From: Constrictibacter sp. MBR-5
GTDB lineage: Bacteria; Pseudomonadota; Alphaproteobacteria; JAJUGE01
Assembly: GCF_040549485.1 (NCBI RefSeq)
Contig: NZ_JBEPTK010000002.1
Location: forward strand, 62,001-126,000
Direction: 5' to 3'
DNA: 64,000 nucleotides
Each line of letters opens with the position of its first letter. Within the stretch, counting starts at the first letter, position 1. The position numbers and the translations under genes were made by a program. A model generated the notes under the pieces. It ran no database searches and had not been told where the DNA came from. It saw only the letters and a program-made list of their open reading frames with translations. Below, piece after piece: positions 40,952 to 50,575 of the stretch.

Positions 40952-42051
40952 CGCCCGAATCCTCCCTGATGCTTGCGCGGATCGAAGGCGTCGCGCACCG
41001 CCTCGCCGACGAAGACCAGCAGCGTCAGCATGATCGCGATGGCGAAGAAGCCCGTGAGGCCCAGCCAGGGCGCCTGCAGGTTCGCCTTGCCCTGGGCCAG
41101 GAGTTCGCCGAGCGAGGCGGAGCCGGGCGGCAGGCCGAAGCCAAGGAAGTCCAGCGCCGTCAGCGTGGTGATCGAGCCGGAAAGCACGAAGGGCAGGAAA
41201 GTCAGGGTCGCGACCATGGCGTTGGGGAGCAGATGGCGGAACATGATCGTCCCGTCGCCGACGCCGAGCGCGCGGGCGGCGCGAACATAGTCGAAGTTCC
41301 GCGCCCGAAGGAACTCTGCACGTACCACGCCGACCAGGCTCATCCAGCTGAACAGCAGCATGATCCCCAGCAGCCACCAGAAGTTCGGCGTGATGATCGC
41401 GGCCAGGATGATCAGCAGGAAGAGCTGCGGCAGGCCCGACCAGATCTCCATGAAGCGCTGGAGCAGCAGGTCGGTCCAGCCGCCGAAATAGCCCTGCAGC
41501 GCCCCCGCCGCGACGCCGATGATGGTGGAGAGGATCGTCAGCGTCAGGCCGAACAGCACCGAGATACGGAAGCCGTAGACCAGCCGCGCCGTCACGTCGC
41601 GCGCCTGGTCGTCGGTGCCCAGCCAGTGCTGTGCGTCGGGCGGCGAGGGGGCCGGCTGCGGCAGGTCCCAGGCGACGCTCATGTGGTTGTAGCGAACCGG
41701 CGGCTTGACCATCCAGCCGCCGTCTTCGATCAGCCGCACGACGTAAGGGTCGTTGTAGTCGGTCTCGGTCGGCAGTTCGCCGCCGAACGTCGTCTCGGGG
41801 TACGCCTGGAAGATCGGCCAGTAGAAGGCGCCGTCGTAGGACACGACGATCGGCTTGGAGTTGGCGACGAACTCGGCGAACAGGCTGACGACGAACAGCA
41901 GCAGGAAGATCCACAGCGACCACCAGCCGCGCCGGTTGGCGCGGAAGCTGTCCAGCCGGCGCTTGGTCAGCGGTGCCACGGGCATGCCGAGGAAGCGGCT
42001 GCGCCGCATCGGCGGTCGCGGCGGGGCGGCGGTCGCGGCATCCATCGTCAT
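40948..42051 (-). CDS. yejE: ABC transporter permease, YejE-like
   Basis: A 367-residue inner-membrane permease of oligopeptide/YejE type. N-terminal cytoplasmic segment [20 protein letters not shown], first transmembrane helix (about 44-64), a large periplasmic insertion including [15 protein letters not shown], then five helices with the EAA loop [20 protein letters not shown]-terminal DAFDPRKHQ is typical. Overlaps yejB by ATGA and purD by ATGA. The cognate ATPase gene yejF is not next to it. Confidence 0.9.
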   Translation of the reverse strand: MTMDAATAAPPRPPMRRSRFLGMPVAPLTKRRLDSFRANRRGWWSLWIFLLLFVVSLFAEFVANSKPIVVSYDGAFYWPIFQAYPETTFGGELPTETDYNDPYVVRLIEDGGWMVKPPVRYNHMSVAWDLPQPAPSPPDAQHWLGTDDQARDVTARLVYGFRISVLFGLTLTILSTIIGVAAGALQGYFGGWTDLLLQRFMEIWSGLPQLFLLIILAAIITPNFWWLLGIMLLFSWMSLVGVVRAEFLRARNFDYVRAARALGVGDGTIMFRHLLPNAMVATLTFLPFVLSGSITTLTALDFLGFGLPPGSASLGELLAQGKANLQAPWLGLTGFFAIAIMLTLLVFVGEAVRDAFDPRKHQGGFGR

Positions 42052-43133
42052 GCGCGCCTCGCTTCGAAATCGATGCGCGGGTCGACCACCGTGTACATCA
42101 GGTCGCCGACGAGGTTCAGGATCAGGCCCAGCAGCGAGAAGATGAACAGCGTGCCGAACATCACCGGATAGTCCCGCCGCAGCGCCGCCTCGAAGCCCAG
42201 AAGTCCCAGCCCGTCGAGCGAGAAGATCACCTCGATCAGCACCGAGCCGGTGAACAGCACGCCGATGAAGGCTGACGGGAAGCCGGCGATGACCAGCAGC
42301 ATGGCGTTGCGGAACACGTGGCCGTAGAGGATGCGGTTCTCGGTCAGGCCCTTGGCGCGCGCCGTCACGACGTATTGCTGGCGGATCTGGTCGAGAAAGG
42401 AGTTCTTCGTCAGCATCGTCAGCGTCGCAAAGCCGCCGACCACCATGGCGAGCACCGGCAGGGTGATGTGCCAGAGATAGTCGAGGATGCGGTCCGGCCA
42501 GGCCAGTTCCGCCCAGTTCTCCGATGTCAGCCCGCGCAGCGGAAACCAGGTCAGATAGCTGCCGCCGGCGAACACCACCAGCAGGAAGACGGCGAACAGG
42601 AAGCTCGGGATCGCATATCCCACGATGATCGCCGCACTGGTCCAGACGTCGAAGTGCGACCCGTCCCGCACCGCCTTCGCGATGCCGAGCGGGATCGAGA
42701 TCAGGTAGACGATCAGCGTCGTCCACAGCCCGAGCGATATGGACACCGGCATCTTGTCGGCGATCAGGTCGATGACGCTGCGGTCGCGGAAGAAGCTGTT
42801 GCCGAAGTCGAGCGTCAGGTAGCTGCCCATCATCATCAGGAAGCGCTCGTGCAGCGGCCTGTCGAATCCGAAGCGCTTCTCCAGTTCGGCGATGAAGGCC
42901 GGGTCGAGCCCCTGGGCGCCGCGATAGGTGCCGCCGGACTCGCTCTGCACGGTCAGTTCGCCGCCGCCCTGGGTGACGCGCTCCGTGGCGCCGCCGCCGA
43001 CCCCGGTCAGCTGCGCGATCACCTGTTCGACCGGGCCGCCGGGTGCGGCCTGGATGACGGCGAAGTTGATGATCATGATGCCGAGCAGCGTCGGCACGAT
43101 CAGCAGCAGGCGCCGGATGATGTAGGCCAGCAT
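42048..43133 (-). CDS. yejB: ABC transporter permease, YejB-like
   Basis: A 361-residue permease: [20 protein letters not shown] with the first helix, a long periplasmic segment with [20 protein letters not shown] (about 50-75) that is a hallmark of YejB, and five more helices with the EAA loop [22 protein letters not shown]. Pairs with the YejE-like protein to form the channel of a microcin C / peptide importer. Starts 18 bases after the yejA stop. Confidence 0.92.
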   Translation of the reverse strand: MLAYIIRRLLLIVPTLLGIMIINFAVIQAAPGGPVEQVIAQLTGVGGGATERVTQGGGELTVQSESGGTYRGAQGLDPAFIAELEKRFGFDRPLHERFLMMMGSYLTLDFGNSFFRDRSVIDLIADKMPVSISLGLWTTLIVYLISIPLGIAKAVRDGSHFDVWTSAAIIVGYAIPSFLFAVFLLVVFAGGSYLTWFPLRGLTSENWAELAWPDRILDYLWHITLPVLAMVVGGFATLTMLTKNSFLDQIRQQYVVTARAKGLTENRILYGHVFRNAMLLVIAGFPSAFIGVLFTGSVLIEVIFSLDGLGLLGFEAALRRDYPVMFGTLFIFSLLGLILNLVGDLMYTVVDPRIDFEARRA

Positions 43134-43151
43134 GTCAGAGCCTCCGCCGCG

Positions 43152-45155
43152 TCATCGCATCGCCCGCCGCACGACGAACCAGCCCGCCAGCAGCAGGCCG
43201 CCGGCCGCGGCGAACCACAGCAGCAGCCCGTCGCGCGCCTCGGTCACCCCCGGATCCGCCGCGACGAGTTCCGGATTGTTGGCGAGGCCCTGGGCGATCC
43301 GTGCCGCCTTTGCCGGATCGAACCACCACCAGTCGGTGTTCGTGCCGTTGGCCGGCGGTGGCCTGTCCGGATAGCCGAACTTGTCCCAGAAGACGACCCG
43401 GTCGGTGCGGTTGTGCCAGTTCGGCACGACGTAGTGATGCCACAGCAGCACACGGTCCAGGGCCCGCGTCCGTGCCACCAGGCTCTCGCGCGACGGCGCG
43501 GCGATGATCAGGTCGACCAGTTCGTCGATCACCGGATCCTTGATGCCGGCGGTGTTGCGGCTGCCGGGCCGGTCGGCGGCGTCGGAGCCCCAGAATTCCG
43601 CCTGCTCGTTGCCGGGCGACCGGCTCTGTCCCCAGCCGCCGACGACGATGTCGAAGTCGTAGCTGCGGATCCGGTTGATGTACTGCGACTGGTCCACCAG
43701 CCGCACGTTCGCCTCGATCCCCAGCCGCGCCAGGTTGCGCACATAGGGCAGCACGATCCGCTCGAACGCCTGGCTGTACAGCAGGAACTCGAATCGCATC
43801 GGCTCGCCGGTCTTCTCGTTCACCAGCTTCATGTCGCGCACGACCCAGCCGGCTTCTTCCAGCAGGGCGAGCGCCGTCTTCAGGTTCTCGCGCGGCCAGC
43901 CGCTGCCGTCGGTCTTCGGCGCGAAATATGGCTCGGTGAAGACCTCCTCGGGCACCCGGCCGCGATACCGCTCCAGGATCTCCAACTCCTCGCCCTGCGG
44001 CAGGCCGGTCGCCGCCAGTTCCGAGTTGGAGAAATAGCTCTCGGTGCGCGTATAGGCACCGAAGAACAGGTTTCGGTTGGTCCATTCGAAGTCGAAGGCA
44101 TAGGCCAGCGCACGCCGCACCCGCGGGTCCTGGAACTGGGCGCGCCGCGTGTTCATCACGAAGCCCTGCATGCCCGTGGGCCGCTGGTTCTCGAACGCCA
44201 CCTTGCGCAGCAGGCCGCGCGCCACCGCCGGCGTGTCGTAGTCGACGGCCCAGGCCTTCGCCTGGTTCTCCAGGCGCCAGTCGACGTTGCCCGCCTTCAC
44301 CGCCTGCCGGATCACGGCGTCGTCGCGGAAATAGTCGATGCGGATCCGGTCGAAATTGTTCTGCCCGACATTCACCGGTAGATCTTCGCCCCAGTAGTCC
44401 TCAACCCGCTGGAGTTCGACGAACCGCCCCGGCTCGAATTCGCCCACCCGGTAGGGGCCGCTGCCGAGCGGCGGCTCCAGGCTGGTTGCCGAGAAGTCGC
44501 GCCCCTCCCACCAGTGCTTCGGCAGGATCGGGAACTGGCCGGCGATCAGCGGCAATTCGCGGTTGTCGCCCGGCTTGAAGGTGAAGCGCACCGTCCGCTC
44601 CCCCGTCTTCTCCGCCTTGGTGATGCCGGCATAGTAGAATCGGTAGAAGGGCTGGCCTTGCGTGCGCAGCGTCTCCAGCGACCAGATCACGTCTTCGACG
44701 GTGACCGGCTTGCCGTCATGCCAGCGCGCCTCCGGTCGCAGGGTGAATTCCACCCAGGATCGGTCCTCCGGCATGGTGACGCTCTCGGCCAGCAGGCCGT
44801 ATTCAGTGAACGCCTCGTCGGCGCTGGACACCAGCAGCGTCTCGTAGACTCCGCTGATCGCGGCAGGCGACCCCTTGGGGATGTTCGCGTTGAAGCTGTC
44901 GTAGGCACCCTCGGCGGCGAGCCGCAGGGTACCGCCCTTCGGCGCGTCCGGGTTCACATAGTCGAAGTGCGGGAAATCCGGCGGATATTTCGGCTCGCCG
45001 TGCATGGCGATCGCATGCACCGTCCGGGCGTCCGCGGCAGGCGCCGCTGCGGTTTCGGACTGGTGGCGTTCCGCCTCCGGCGCGGCTGAATCCTGTGCCG
45101 ACGCGGCCGCCGGCAGCAGCAGGACGAGGAGGACGGCGGTCAGTGCGGCGCGCAC
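43152..45155 (-). CDS. yejA: Extracellular solute-binding protein, YejA-like (family 5)
   Basis: A 667-residue periplasmic peptide-binding protein. Signal peptide (1-20, ending ASAQ), SBP family 5 motifs HAIAMHGEPKYPPDFPHFDYVNPDAPKGGTLR, AESVTMPEDRSWVEFTLRPEARWHDGKPVTVEDV, and LPKHWWEGRDF. Unusually it ends in a transmembrane helix (LLLWFAAAGGLLLAGWFVVR) with a basic tail, so it could be membrane-tethered at its C-terminus. First gene of the yejABE-purD run. Confidence 0.9.
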   Translation of the reverse strand: MRAALTAVLLVLLLPAAASAQDSAAPEAERHQSETAAAPAADARTVHAIAMHGEPKYPPDFPHFDYVNPDAPKGGTLRLAAEGAYDSFNANIPKGSPAAISGVYETLLVSSADEAFTEYGLLAESVTMPEDRSWVEFTLRPEARWHDGKPVTVEDVIWSLETLRTQGQPFYRFYYAGITKAEKTGERTVRFTFKPGDNRELPLIAGQFPILPKHWWEGRDFSATSLEPPLGSGPYRVGEFEPGRFVELQRVEDYWGEDLPVNVGQNNFDRIRIDYFRDDAVIRQAVKAGNVDWRLENQAKAWAVDYDTPAVARGLLRKVAFENQRPTGMQGFVMNTRRAQFQDPRVRRALAYAFDFEWTNRNLFFGAYTRTESYFSNSELAATGLPQGEELEILERYRGRVPEEVFTEPYFAPKTDGSGWPRENLKTALALLEEAGWVVRDMKLVNEKTGEPMRFEFLLYSQAFERIVLPYVRNLARLGIEANVRLVDQSQYINRIRSYDFDIVVGGWGQSRSPGNEQAEFWGSDAADRPGSRNTAGIKDPVIDELVDLIIAAPSRESLVARTRALDRVLLWHHYVVPNWHNRTDRVVFWDKFGYPDRPPPANGTNTDWWWFDPAKAARIAQGLANNPELVAADPGVTEARDGLLLWFAAAGGLLLAGWFVVRRAMR

Positions 45156-45221
45156 GAGGTCTCCCGGATCAACGACGCAGGGATGATGGGAGACCAGGGC
45201 GCCCGGGGCAAGGACGCAGGT

Positions 45222-46190
45222 CTAAGGCAGCTGTACCGCGTAAGTCTCCACCGCCGGCACCGTCTCGATCAGCCCGCGCTCCTTCAGGAAGGCCGCAAAC
45301 CGGTCATAGCGCCGCTGGTCGAGCGCCGCCGGGCGGAGGGCGAAGCGCGGAATCGTGTCTTTCCAAGCGCGCCGGTTCAATTCGTCGTCCAACTGGCCGC
45401 GATTCCGGATGAAAAGTCGCCAGCTCTCGTCCGGATGATTGATCAGATACTGGACCCCCCGCTCGAGTGCGTCGACGAAGGCGCGGTACGCCGGACGGTC
45501 GACCTTGGTCTTGTTTGCGATCAGGATTAATTCGTCGTAAGGCGGGATACCCTCCTCCTCGACGAAGAAGGCCCGGCCGGGATGGCCGGCGATGTCCATC
45601 TGGTTCATCTCGAAGTTCCGGTAGCCGCCGATCACCGCGTCGACCTGGCCCGCCGCCAGCGACGGCGACAGCGACCAGTTCACGTTGACCAGGGTGACGT
45701 CCTTCAGGGTCAGGCCGTGCGTCTTCAGCACGCCGCCCAGCATCGCCTCCTCCAGGCCGCCGACCGAGTAGCCGACCTTCTTGCCCTTCAGGTCGGCGAT
45801 CGACTTGATCGGTCCGTCGCGGAGCACGATCACGGTGTTCAGCGGCGTCGCCACCAGCGTGCCCACCCGCATCAGCGGCAGGCCCTGCGCCACCTGCAGG
45901 TGCAGCTGCGGCTGGTACGAGACGCCCAGGTCGTACTTGCCGGCGGCCACCAGCTTCGGCGGGTCGTTCGGGTCGGCCGGCTCGTCGAACGTCACCTCCA
46001 GCCCGGCCTCCTTGAAGTAGCCGCGCTCGGCCGCCACGATCAGCGGCCCGTGGTCCGGGTTGATGAACCAGTCGAGGATCACCGACAGCCGCTCCGGCCC
46101 CTGCGCAGCGGCGGGCGTTGCGGACATCGGCCCGAGCGCCAGGGCGGCGAGGGCGAGGGCGGCGAGGGCGAGGCGGCCCGGCTGAATCAT
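45222..46190 (-). CDS. thiY: Thiamine-precursor ABC transporter substrate-binding protein
   Basis: A 322-residue periplasmic binding protein of the NMT1/THI5 family. Signal peptide (1-29), then LSVILDWFINPDHGPLIVAAERGYFKEAGLEV, the pyrimidine-binding signature region, and DLKGKKVGYSVGGLEEAMLGG. It should bind formylaminopyrimidine or hydroxymethylpyrimidine for thiamine salvage. Third gene of thiZ-thiX-thiY, four bases after thiX, under the upstream TPP riboswitch. Confidence 0.9.
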   Translation of the reverse strand: MIQPGRLALAALALAALALGPMSATPAAAQGPERLSVILDWFINPDHGPLIVAAERGYFKEAGLEVTFDEPADPNDPPKLVAAGKYDLGVSYQPQLHLQVAQGLPLMRVGTLVATPLNTVIVLRDGPIKSIADLKGKKVGYSVGGLEEAMLGGVLKTHGLTLKDVTLVNVNWSLSPSLAAGQVDAVIGGYRNFEMNQMDIAGHPGRAFFVEEEGIPPYDELILIANKTKVDRPAYRAFVDALERGVQYLINHPDESWRLFIRNRGQLDDELNRRAWKDTIPRFALRPAALDQRRYDRFAAFLKERGLIETVPAVETYAVQLP

Positions 46191-46194
46191 GTAT

Positions 46195-46965
46195 TCAGAT
46201 CCTCTCGTCGGCGGGAAGCGCGTCGGGTTGCCACGGAATCAGCCGCCGCAGCAGCATGTCCACGGTGAAATACAGCGTCACCGCCATGGCGGCGAGGACG
46301 AAGAGCGCGGCGAACATCAGGTCGACCTGCATGCGCGCGTTGGCGTGCAGCATCAGGTAGCCGAGCCCGCCGCGCGAGCCGACCCACTCGCCGACCACGG
46401 CGCCGATCGGCGCCACCGCCGTGGCGACCCGCATGCCGGAGGCGAGGGCGGGCAGGGCGGCCGGAATGCGGATGTGGCGCAGCACCGCCCACCGTCCGCC
46501 GTTCATGACCTGGGCGAGATCGAGCCAGCCCGGCTCCGTCCGGCGCAGCCCGTCGAAGAAGGCGGCGGTGACCGGGAAGTAGATGATCATCGCCGCCATC
46601 GCGACCTTCGACTGGATGCCGTAGCCCAGCCACAGCACCAGCAGCGGCGCGATGGCGAATACCGGGATCGCCTGGCTGACCACCAGCACCGGCAGCAGCC
46701 AGCGCCGGGCGGGTCGGAAATAGGCCATCGTCAGCGCCGTCCCGACGCCCAGCGCCAGCCCGAACACGAGGCCCAGCAGGATCTCGGCCAGGGTCGTGCC
46801 GGCGTGCGGCAGGATCAGGTCCCAGCGCTGGAACAGCGCGCGCCCGACCGAGAGCGGCGGCGGCAGGATGAAGAACTGCACCCCCGTCACCGTGACCAAT
46901 GCCTGCCAGGCGGCCAGCAGGCCGGCCAGGATCACCAGCGGACGCAGCGGTCCCGGAACGGTCAT
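46195..46965 (-). CDS. thiX: Thiamine-precursor ABC transporter permease
   Basis: A 256-residue permease of the taurine/nitrate/HMP class with six predicted helices (first VILAGLLAAWQALVTVTGV) and the EAA loop QVMNGGRWAVLRHIRIPAALPALASGMRVA. The start at 46965 overlaps the ATPase stop by four bases (ATGA). It forms the channel of the ThiXYZ importer. Confidence 0.9.
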   Translation of the reverse strand: MTVPGPLRPLVILAGLLAAWQALVTVTGVQFFILPPPLSVGRALFQRWDLILPHAGTTLAEILLGLVFGLALGVGTALTMAYFRPARRWLLPVLVVSQAIPVFAIAPLLVLWLGYGIQSKVAMAAMIIYFPVTAAFFDGLRRTEPGWLDLAQVMNGGRWAVLRHIRIPAALPALASGMRVATAVAPIGAVVGEWVGSRGGLGYLMLHANARMQVDLMFAALFVLAAMAVTLYFTVDMLLRRLIPWQPDALPADERI

Positions 46966-47678
46966 GCCGCCTCGCGCGCTGCACCGAGCAGGCCGAGCAG
47001 CTCCGCCTGTTCGGCGAGCAGGCGTGGGTCGGCCACGTCGCGGGGGGCCTGCCCGGGCGGCACCGGCGCTTCCTGCAGCGTCGCCGGCCGCCCCGACAGC
47101 ACCAGGATCCGATGGCCGAGGCGCAACGCCTCCAGCGGATCGTGCGTCACCAGCAGCACGGTGCGGCCGGCCAGCAGCCGCCCGGCCAGCGTCTGAAGCT
47201 CGTGCCGCGTCACCACGTCGACGGCGGAGAAGGGCTCGTCCATCAGCACGACCGGCCGGTCCTCGATCAGCGTGCGCACCAGCGCCGCGCGCTGGCGCAT
47301 GCCGCCGGACAGCGATGCGGGGCGGTCTCCCAGGTTCCCGCCGAGGCCGACGACGGACAGCAGTTCGACCGCCCGGTCGCGGGGAGGGGCCTGCCCACGC
47401 AGCCGGCTTCCCAGCAACACGTTGTCGAGCACCGACAGCCACGGCAGCAGCAGGTCCTGCTGGCCCATCCAGGCCATCCGGCCGGCCAGCGGCCGGCCGT
47501 CGTCGCAGGCGACCGCCACGTCCGGCCCGTGCGCGACGAGCCCGGCGACCATGCGCAGCAGCGTCGTCTTGCCGACGCCGCTCGGTCCCAGCAGCACCGT
47601 CCAGCCGCCGGCGGCGAGCGTCACGTCCAGGTTCTCGAACAGCAGCATGTCGCCGAACGCCATGCGCCGGGCGCGCAC
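46962..47678 (-). CDS. thiZ: Thiamine-precursor ABC transporter ATP-binding protein
   Basis: An ABC ATPase of about 238 residues: Walker A GPSGVGKTT, Q-loop MGQQDLLLPW, signature LSGGMRQRAAL, Walker B VVLMDEPFSAVD, switch His in VTHDP. The GTG at 47678 is the first standard start but leaves only a short N-terminus; the frame is open upstream (SRPPGGEAAFSVTV) back to the riboswitch, so a non-standard start such as the ATT at 47723 cannot be ruled out. First gene of the operon. Confidence 0.88.
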   Translation of the reverse strand: MRARRMAFGDMLLFENLDVTLAAGGWTVLLGPSGVGKTTLLRMVAGLVAHGPDVAVACDDGRPLAGRMAWMGQQDLLLPWLSVLDNVLLGSRLRGQAPPRDRAVELLSVVGLGGNLGDRPASLSGGMRQRAALVRTLIEDRPVVLMDEPFSAVDVVTRHELQTLAGRLLAGRTVLLVTHDPLEALRLGHRILVLSGRPATLQEAPVPPGQAPRDVADPRLLAEQAELLGLLGAAREAA

Positions 47679-47731
47679 GGTGACGGAGAAGGCGGCCTCG
47701 CCGCCGGGCGGTCTGCTGGAAATCGCACTGC

Positions 47732-47810
47732 TCCCTACACCGGTGCGAGCCGGATCAGGTTCCAGGGGTCGTCCGACATGGACCTCTCAGCCGGCACCGC
47801 CGGCTCCCCC
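47732..47810 (-). ncRNA. TPP riboswitch (THI element)
   Basis: On the minus strand: GGGGGAGCCGG...GCCGGCTGAGAGG, then CCCCTGGAACCTGATCCGG and GCACCGGTGTAGGGA. The CTGAGA and ACCTGATC cores, the pairing GGGGGAGC-arm and the terminal GTAGGGA are diagnostic of the thiamine-pyrophosphate aptamer. It lies ahead of thiZ-thiX-thiY and should switch the operon off when TPP is plentiful, probably by hiding the start region of thiZ. Confidence 0.93.
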
Positions 47811-47899
47811 GAGTGACGTTCGGAACGTGTGCGTCGAAGCAGGGCCGGTCAAGGCCGACGGGTAGAAGACGACTCTCCCACCGGCCGTCGCCGCCTCGC

Positions 47900-48667
47900 T
47901 CAGCCCGTTCCCTTCTTCAGCGTGTCGAGTTGCTGCCGCGCGCCGGCGATCATGCAGGCGACATCGGAGGTCAGCATGACCATGTCGAAGCCGCGCTTCA
48001 CGGCGGCGGCGGCGAACTCGCCGCTCGCGCAGTGCATGGCGGCCTTGATGCCGTGCTTGTGCGCGGCGGCGAGGATCCTGTCGCAGGTCTCGAGGTGGAG
48101 CGGATCGGGATTGTCGGCGCGCGGGGCGAGGCCCAGGGCGAAGGACAGGTCGGCCGGCCCGATATACACGGCGTCGAGCCCGGGCGTGGCGCAGATGGCC
48201 TCCAGGTTCTCGATGCCCTCCTTGGTCTCGATCATGGCCATCACGACGATCTCGTCGTTGGCCTTGGTGCCGTAGTCGGCGCCGCCATAATGGGCGGCAC
48301 GGATCGGGCCGGAGGACCGCATGCCGACGGGCGGGTAACGGCAAGCCGCGACCGCCATCGCCGCCTCTTCCGCCGTGTTCACCAGCGGCACGATGATGCC
48401 ATAGGCGCCGAGGTCCAATGCCCGCATGATCGGCGCCGGGTCGTTCCAGGCGACGCGCACGACCGGGGCCGTGTCCGTCTGGGAGATCGCCTGCAGCATC
48501 GGCAGGACGTCGTTCATCTCCGAGGTCCCGTGCTGCAGGTCGACGCAGAGCGCGTCGAAACCCTGGCGCGCCATGACCTCGGCCGTGAACCCGTGCGAAA
48601 CGGAGAGCCACCCCAGCGTCACGTATTTGCCGTCGCGCCACATCTGCTTGATCTTGTTCGGTCGCAT
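47900..48667 (-). CDS. HpcH/HpaI aldolase family protein
   Basis: A 255-residue class II pyruvate aldolase-like TIM barrel. Seen: GFDALCVDLQHGTSEM with the acidic metal ligand region, RALDLGAYGIIVPLVNTAEEA, VGMRSSGPIRAAHYGG, MAMIETKEGIENLEAICATPGLDAVYIGPADLSFALG (metal-binding Glu/Asp). Such enzymes cleave 2-keto-4-hydroxy acids to pyruvate and an aldehyde. AGGAGAGGA precedes the start. It stands upstream of hydroxyacid dehydrogenase genes on the opposite strand. Confidence 0.9.
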   Translation of the reverse strand: MRPNKIKQMWRDGKYVTLGWLSVSHGFTAEVMARQGFDALCVDLQHGTSEMNDVLPMLQAISQTDTAPVVRVAWNDPAPIMRALDLGAYGIIVPLVNTAEEAAMAVAACRYPPVGMRSSGPIRAAHYGGADYGTKANDEIVVMAMIETKEGIENLEAICATPGLDAVYIGPADLSFALGLAPRADNPDPLHLETCDRILAAAHKHGIKAAMHCASGEFAAAAVKRGFDMVMLTSDVACMIAGARQQLDTLKKGTG

Positions 48668-48952
48668 CGGTGGTCCTCTCCTCCCGTGAATTGTGCGGCG
48701 ATCGCACGATCGTCGCCGCCGGAACGCTTGGCTTCGGTGTGTCTGCTTCAGCCGGTGGGCGGCTGACGCGGGTCGAGTGCCGGAGACTAGCCGCCGTTCG
48801 GCTCCGCGCAAAGGCGACCCCGGCGCCGGTCGCCGCGCGCGGTGGCCGCGGCAGGATGTCCGGTGCGCCCGCCCCGGTGCCTTGCGCCACGCGCCCCCGC
48901 CGCTAAGATCCGGCTCCCGCCGGAATGGACGGGCCAGGGTGGACGGAGTGAC

Positions 48953-49441
48953 ATGCCGGGACGCGACTTTCTGCGAACGATGGGGCTGGCCGCGATGCTC
49001 GCGTTTGCTTCCGCGACGGGTGCGCTCGCCTGCGCGAACCCGCCCCAGCCGGAGCTGCCGCGCTCGGCGCTGCTGATCGAAACCGCGACGGGACAGGAGG
49101 GCTTCTCGGTCGAGGTGGCGCGCACGCCGGAGCAGAAATCCTGCGGCCTGATGCTGCGTCAGCGGCTGGGCCATGGCGAGGGCATGCTGTTCGTCCACCA
49201 GCCGCCGAGCGAGGCGTGGATGTGGATGCAGAACACGCCGATTCCGCTCGACATGATCTTCATCTCGCCCATGGGCCGCATCGTCCACATCATCCGCAAC
49301 ACGCGGCCCTTCTCGATGGAGACGATCGGCACCGCGGAGATCGTGTCCGGCGTGCTGGAGGTGCGCGCCGGCACAGTCGATCGGCTCGGCATCAAGCTCG
49401 GCGACAAGGTCCGCCACCAGGCCTTCGGCGTCGGCGGCTAG
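48953..49441 (+). CDS. DUF192 domain exported protein
   Basis: A 162-residue protein with a signal peptide (1-26, LAAMLAFASATGALACA; possible lipobox-like LACA) and a DUF192 domain: FSVEVARTPEQKSCGLMLRQ, MLFVHQPPSEAWMWMQNTPIPLDMIFI and a C-terminal LGIKLGDKVRHQAF. DUF192 proteins are small beta-barrels of unknown function. The start at 48953 follows GGACGGAGTG; the longer frame upstream has no signal character. Confidence 0.85.
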   Translation: MPGRDFLRTMGLAAMLAFASATGALACANPPQPELPRSALLIETATGQEGFSVEVARTPEQKSCGLMLRQRLGHGEGMLFVHQPPSEAWMWMQNTPIPLDMIFISPMGRIVHIIRNTRPFSMETIGTAEIVSGVLEVRAGTVDRLGIKLGDKVRHQAFGVGG

Positions 49442-49516
49442 GGCGCCGCTTTTCGCGCCGGCCCACTTCGGTCACGATGCCGCGACGATCATAAGAGATC
49501 ACCCGAGGGAATTCCC

Positions 49517-50575
49517 GTGACGCGCAAGAACAGCAAGCGGCTCGCCTACTTCGAGTCGTGGTTCCACCCGGTCGCCGACGAGATCCTGGCGCGCCGCCCG
49601 GACATCCAACCGGTCCGCCTGGAATATGCCGGCGACGCCGAGGCGAACTGGACCGCGATGGCCGAGGCGCACGGCTACCAGGTTTCGGCCCGGACCGAAC
49701 TGCGCGCCCCCTGGTTCCCCGGGCGCTCGATGCTGGCGCGGTGTCCCAACCTGCTCGCCGTCTCGTCCACGGGGGCCGGCTACGACGTGGTCGACGTCGA
49801 CGCCTGCACCGAGATGGGCATCATCGTCGTCAACCAGTCGGGCACCAACAAGGAGGCGGTCGCCGAACACGCCCTCGGCATGATGCTCTGCGTCTCCAAG
49901 CAGATGATCCAGTCGGACCGGGCGCTGCGCCGCGACCGCGACTGGGACCGCGGCGGCTTCACCGGCCGCGAGATGCGCGGCAAGACCGTCGGCGTCGTGG
50001 GTCTCGGCCAGATCGGCACGCGCACCGCCGAACTCTGCGGCGGCCTCTTCCGGATGCGCGTTCTGGCATACGACCCCTATCTCAGTGCCGAGGAGATCCG
50101 CGCGCGCGGCGCCGAGAAGGCCGAACTGGCCGACCTGCTGCGCGAGGCCGACTACGTCTCGGTCCATTGTCCGCGCACGGCGGAGACGCTCGGCATGTTC
50201 GGCGCCGCAGAGTTCGCGGCGATGAAGCCGACCGCCTATTTCGTCAACACGGCGCGTGGCGGCATCCACGACGAGCCGGCCCTGGCCGATGCGCTGAAGC
50301 GCGGGCTGATCGCCGGCGCCGGCATCGACGTCTTCCTCGACGAGCCGCCGCCCATGGACCATCCGCTGCTCGGCCTCGACAACGTGATCGTCTCCATGCA
50401 CATCGCCGGCATCACCGAGGAGGCGCGCGAGGCGATGGCCGCCGCTGCCGCGGAGCAGTGGATCACGATCTTCGACGGCAAGCGCGCGCCGCGCATCGTC
50501 AATCCGGAAGCCTGGCCCGCCTATATCGCCAGGTTCGAAAAGATCCTGGGATTCAAGGTGGAGGACAACGCATGA
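49517..50575 (+). CDS. D-isomer-specific 2-hydroxyacid dehydrogenase (copy 1)
   Basis: A 352-residue NAD(P)-dependent dehydrogenase. Rossmann motif VGVVGLGQIGTRTAEL (about 155-170), substrate-binding STGAGYDVVDV, catalytic Arg/Glu region NTARGGIHDEPALADAL and AGAGIDVF, and a catalytic His expected in VSMHIAGITEEAR. GTG start at 49517 preceded by GAGGGA. It overlaps a second dehydrogenase of identical length (352 residues) by ATGA, a clear tandem duplication. It would interconvert a 2-oxo acid and a D-2-hydroxy acid. Confidence 0.9.
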   Translation: MTRKNSKRLAYFESWFHPVADEILARRPDIQPVRLEYAGDAEANWTAMAEAHGYQVSARTELRAPWFPGRSMLARCPNLLAVSSTGAGYDVVDVDACTEMGIIVVNQSGTNKEAVAEHALGMMLCVSKQMIQSDRALRRDRDWDRGGFTGREMRGKTVGVVGLGQIGTRTAELCGGLFRMRVLAYDPYLSAEEIRARGAEKAELADLLREADYVSVHCPRTAETLGMFGAAEFAAMKPTAYFVNTARGGIHDEPALADALKRGLIAGAGIDVFLDEPPPMDHPLLGLDNVIVSMHIAGITEEAREAMAAAAAEQWITIFDGKRAPRIVNPEAWPAYIARFEKILGFKVEDNA

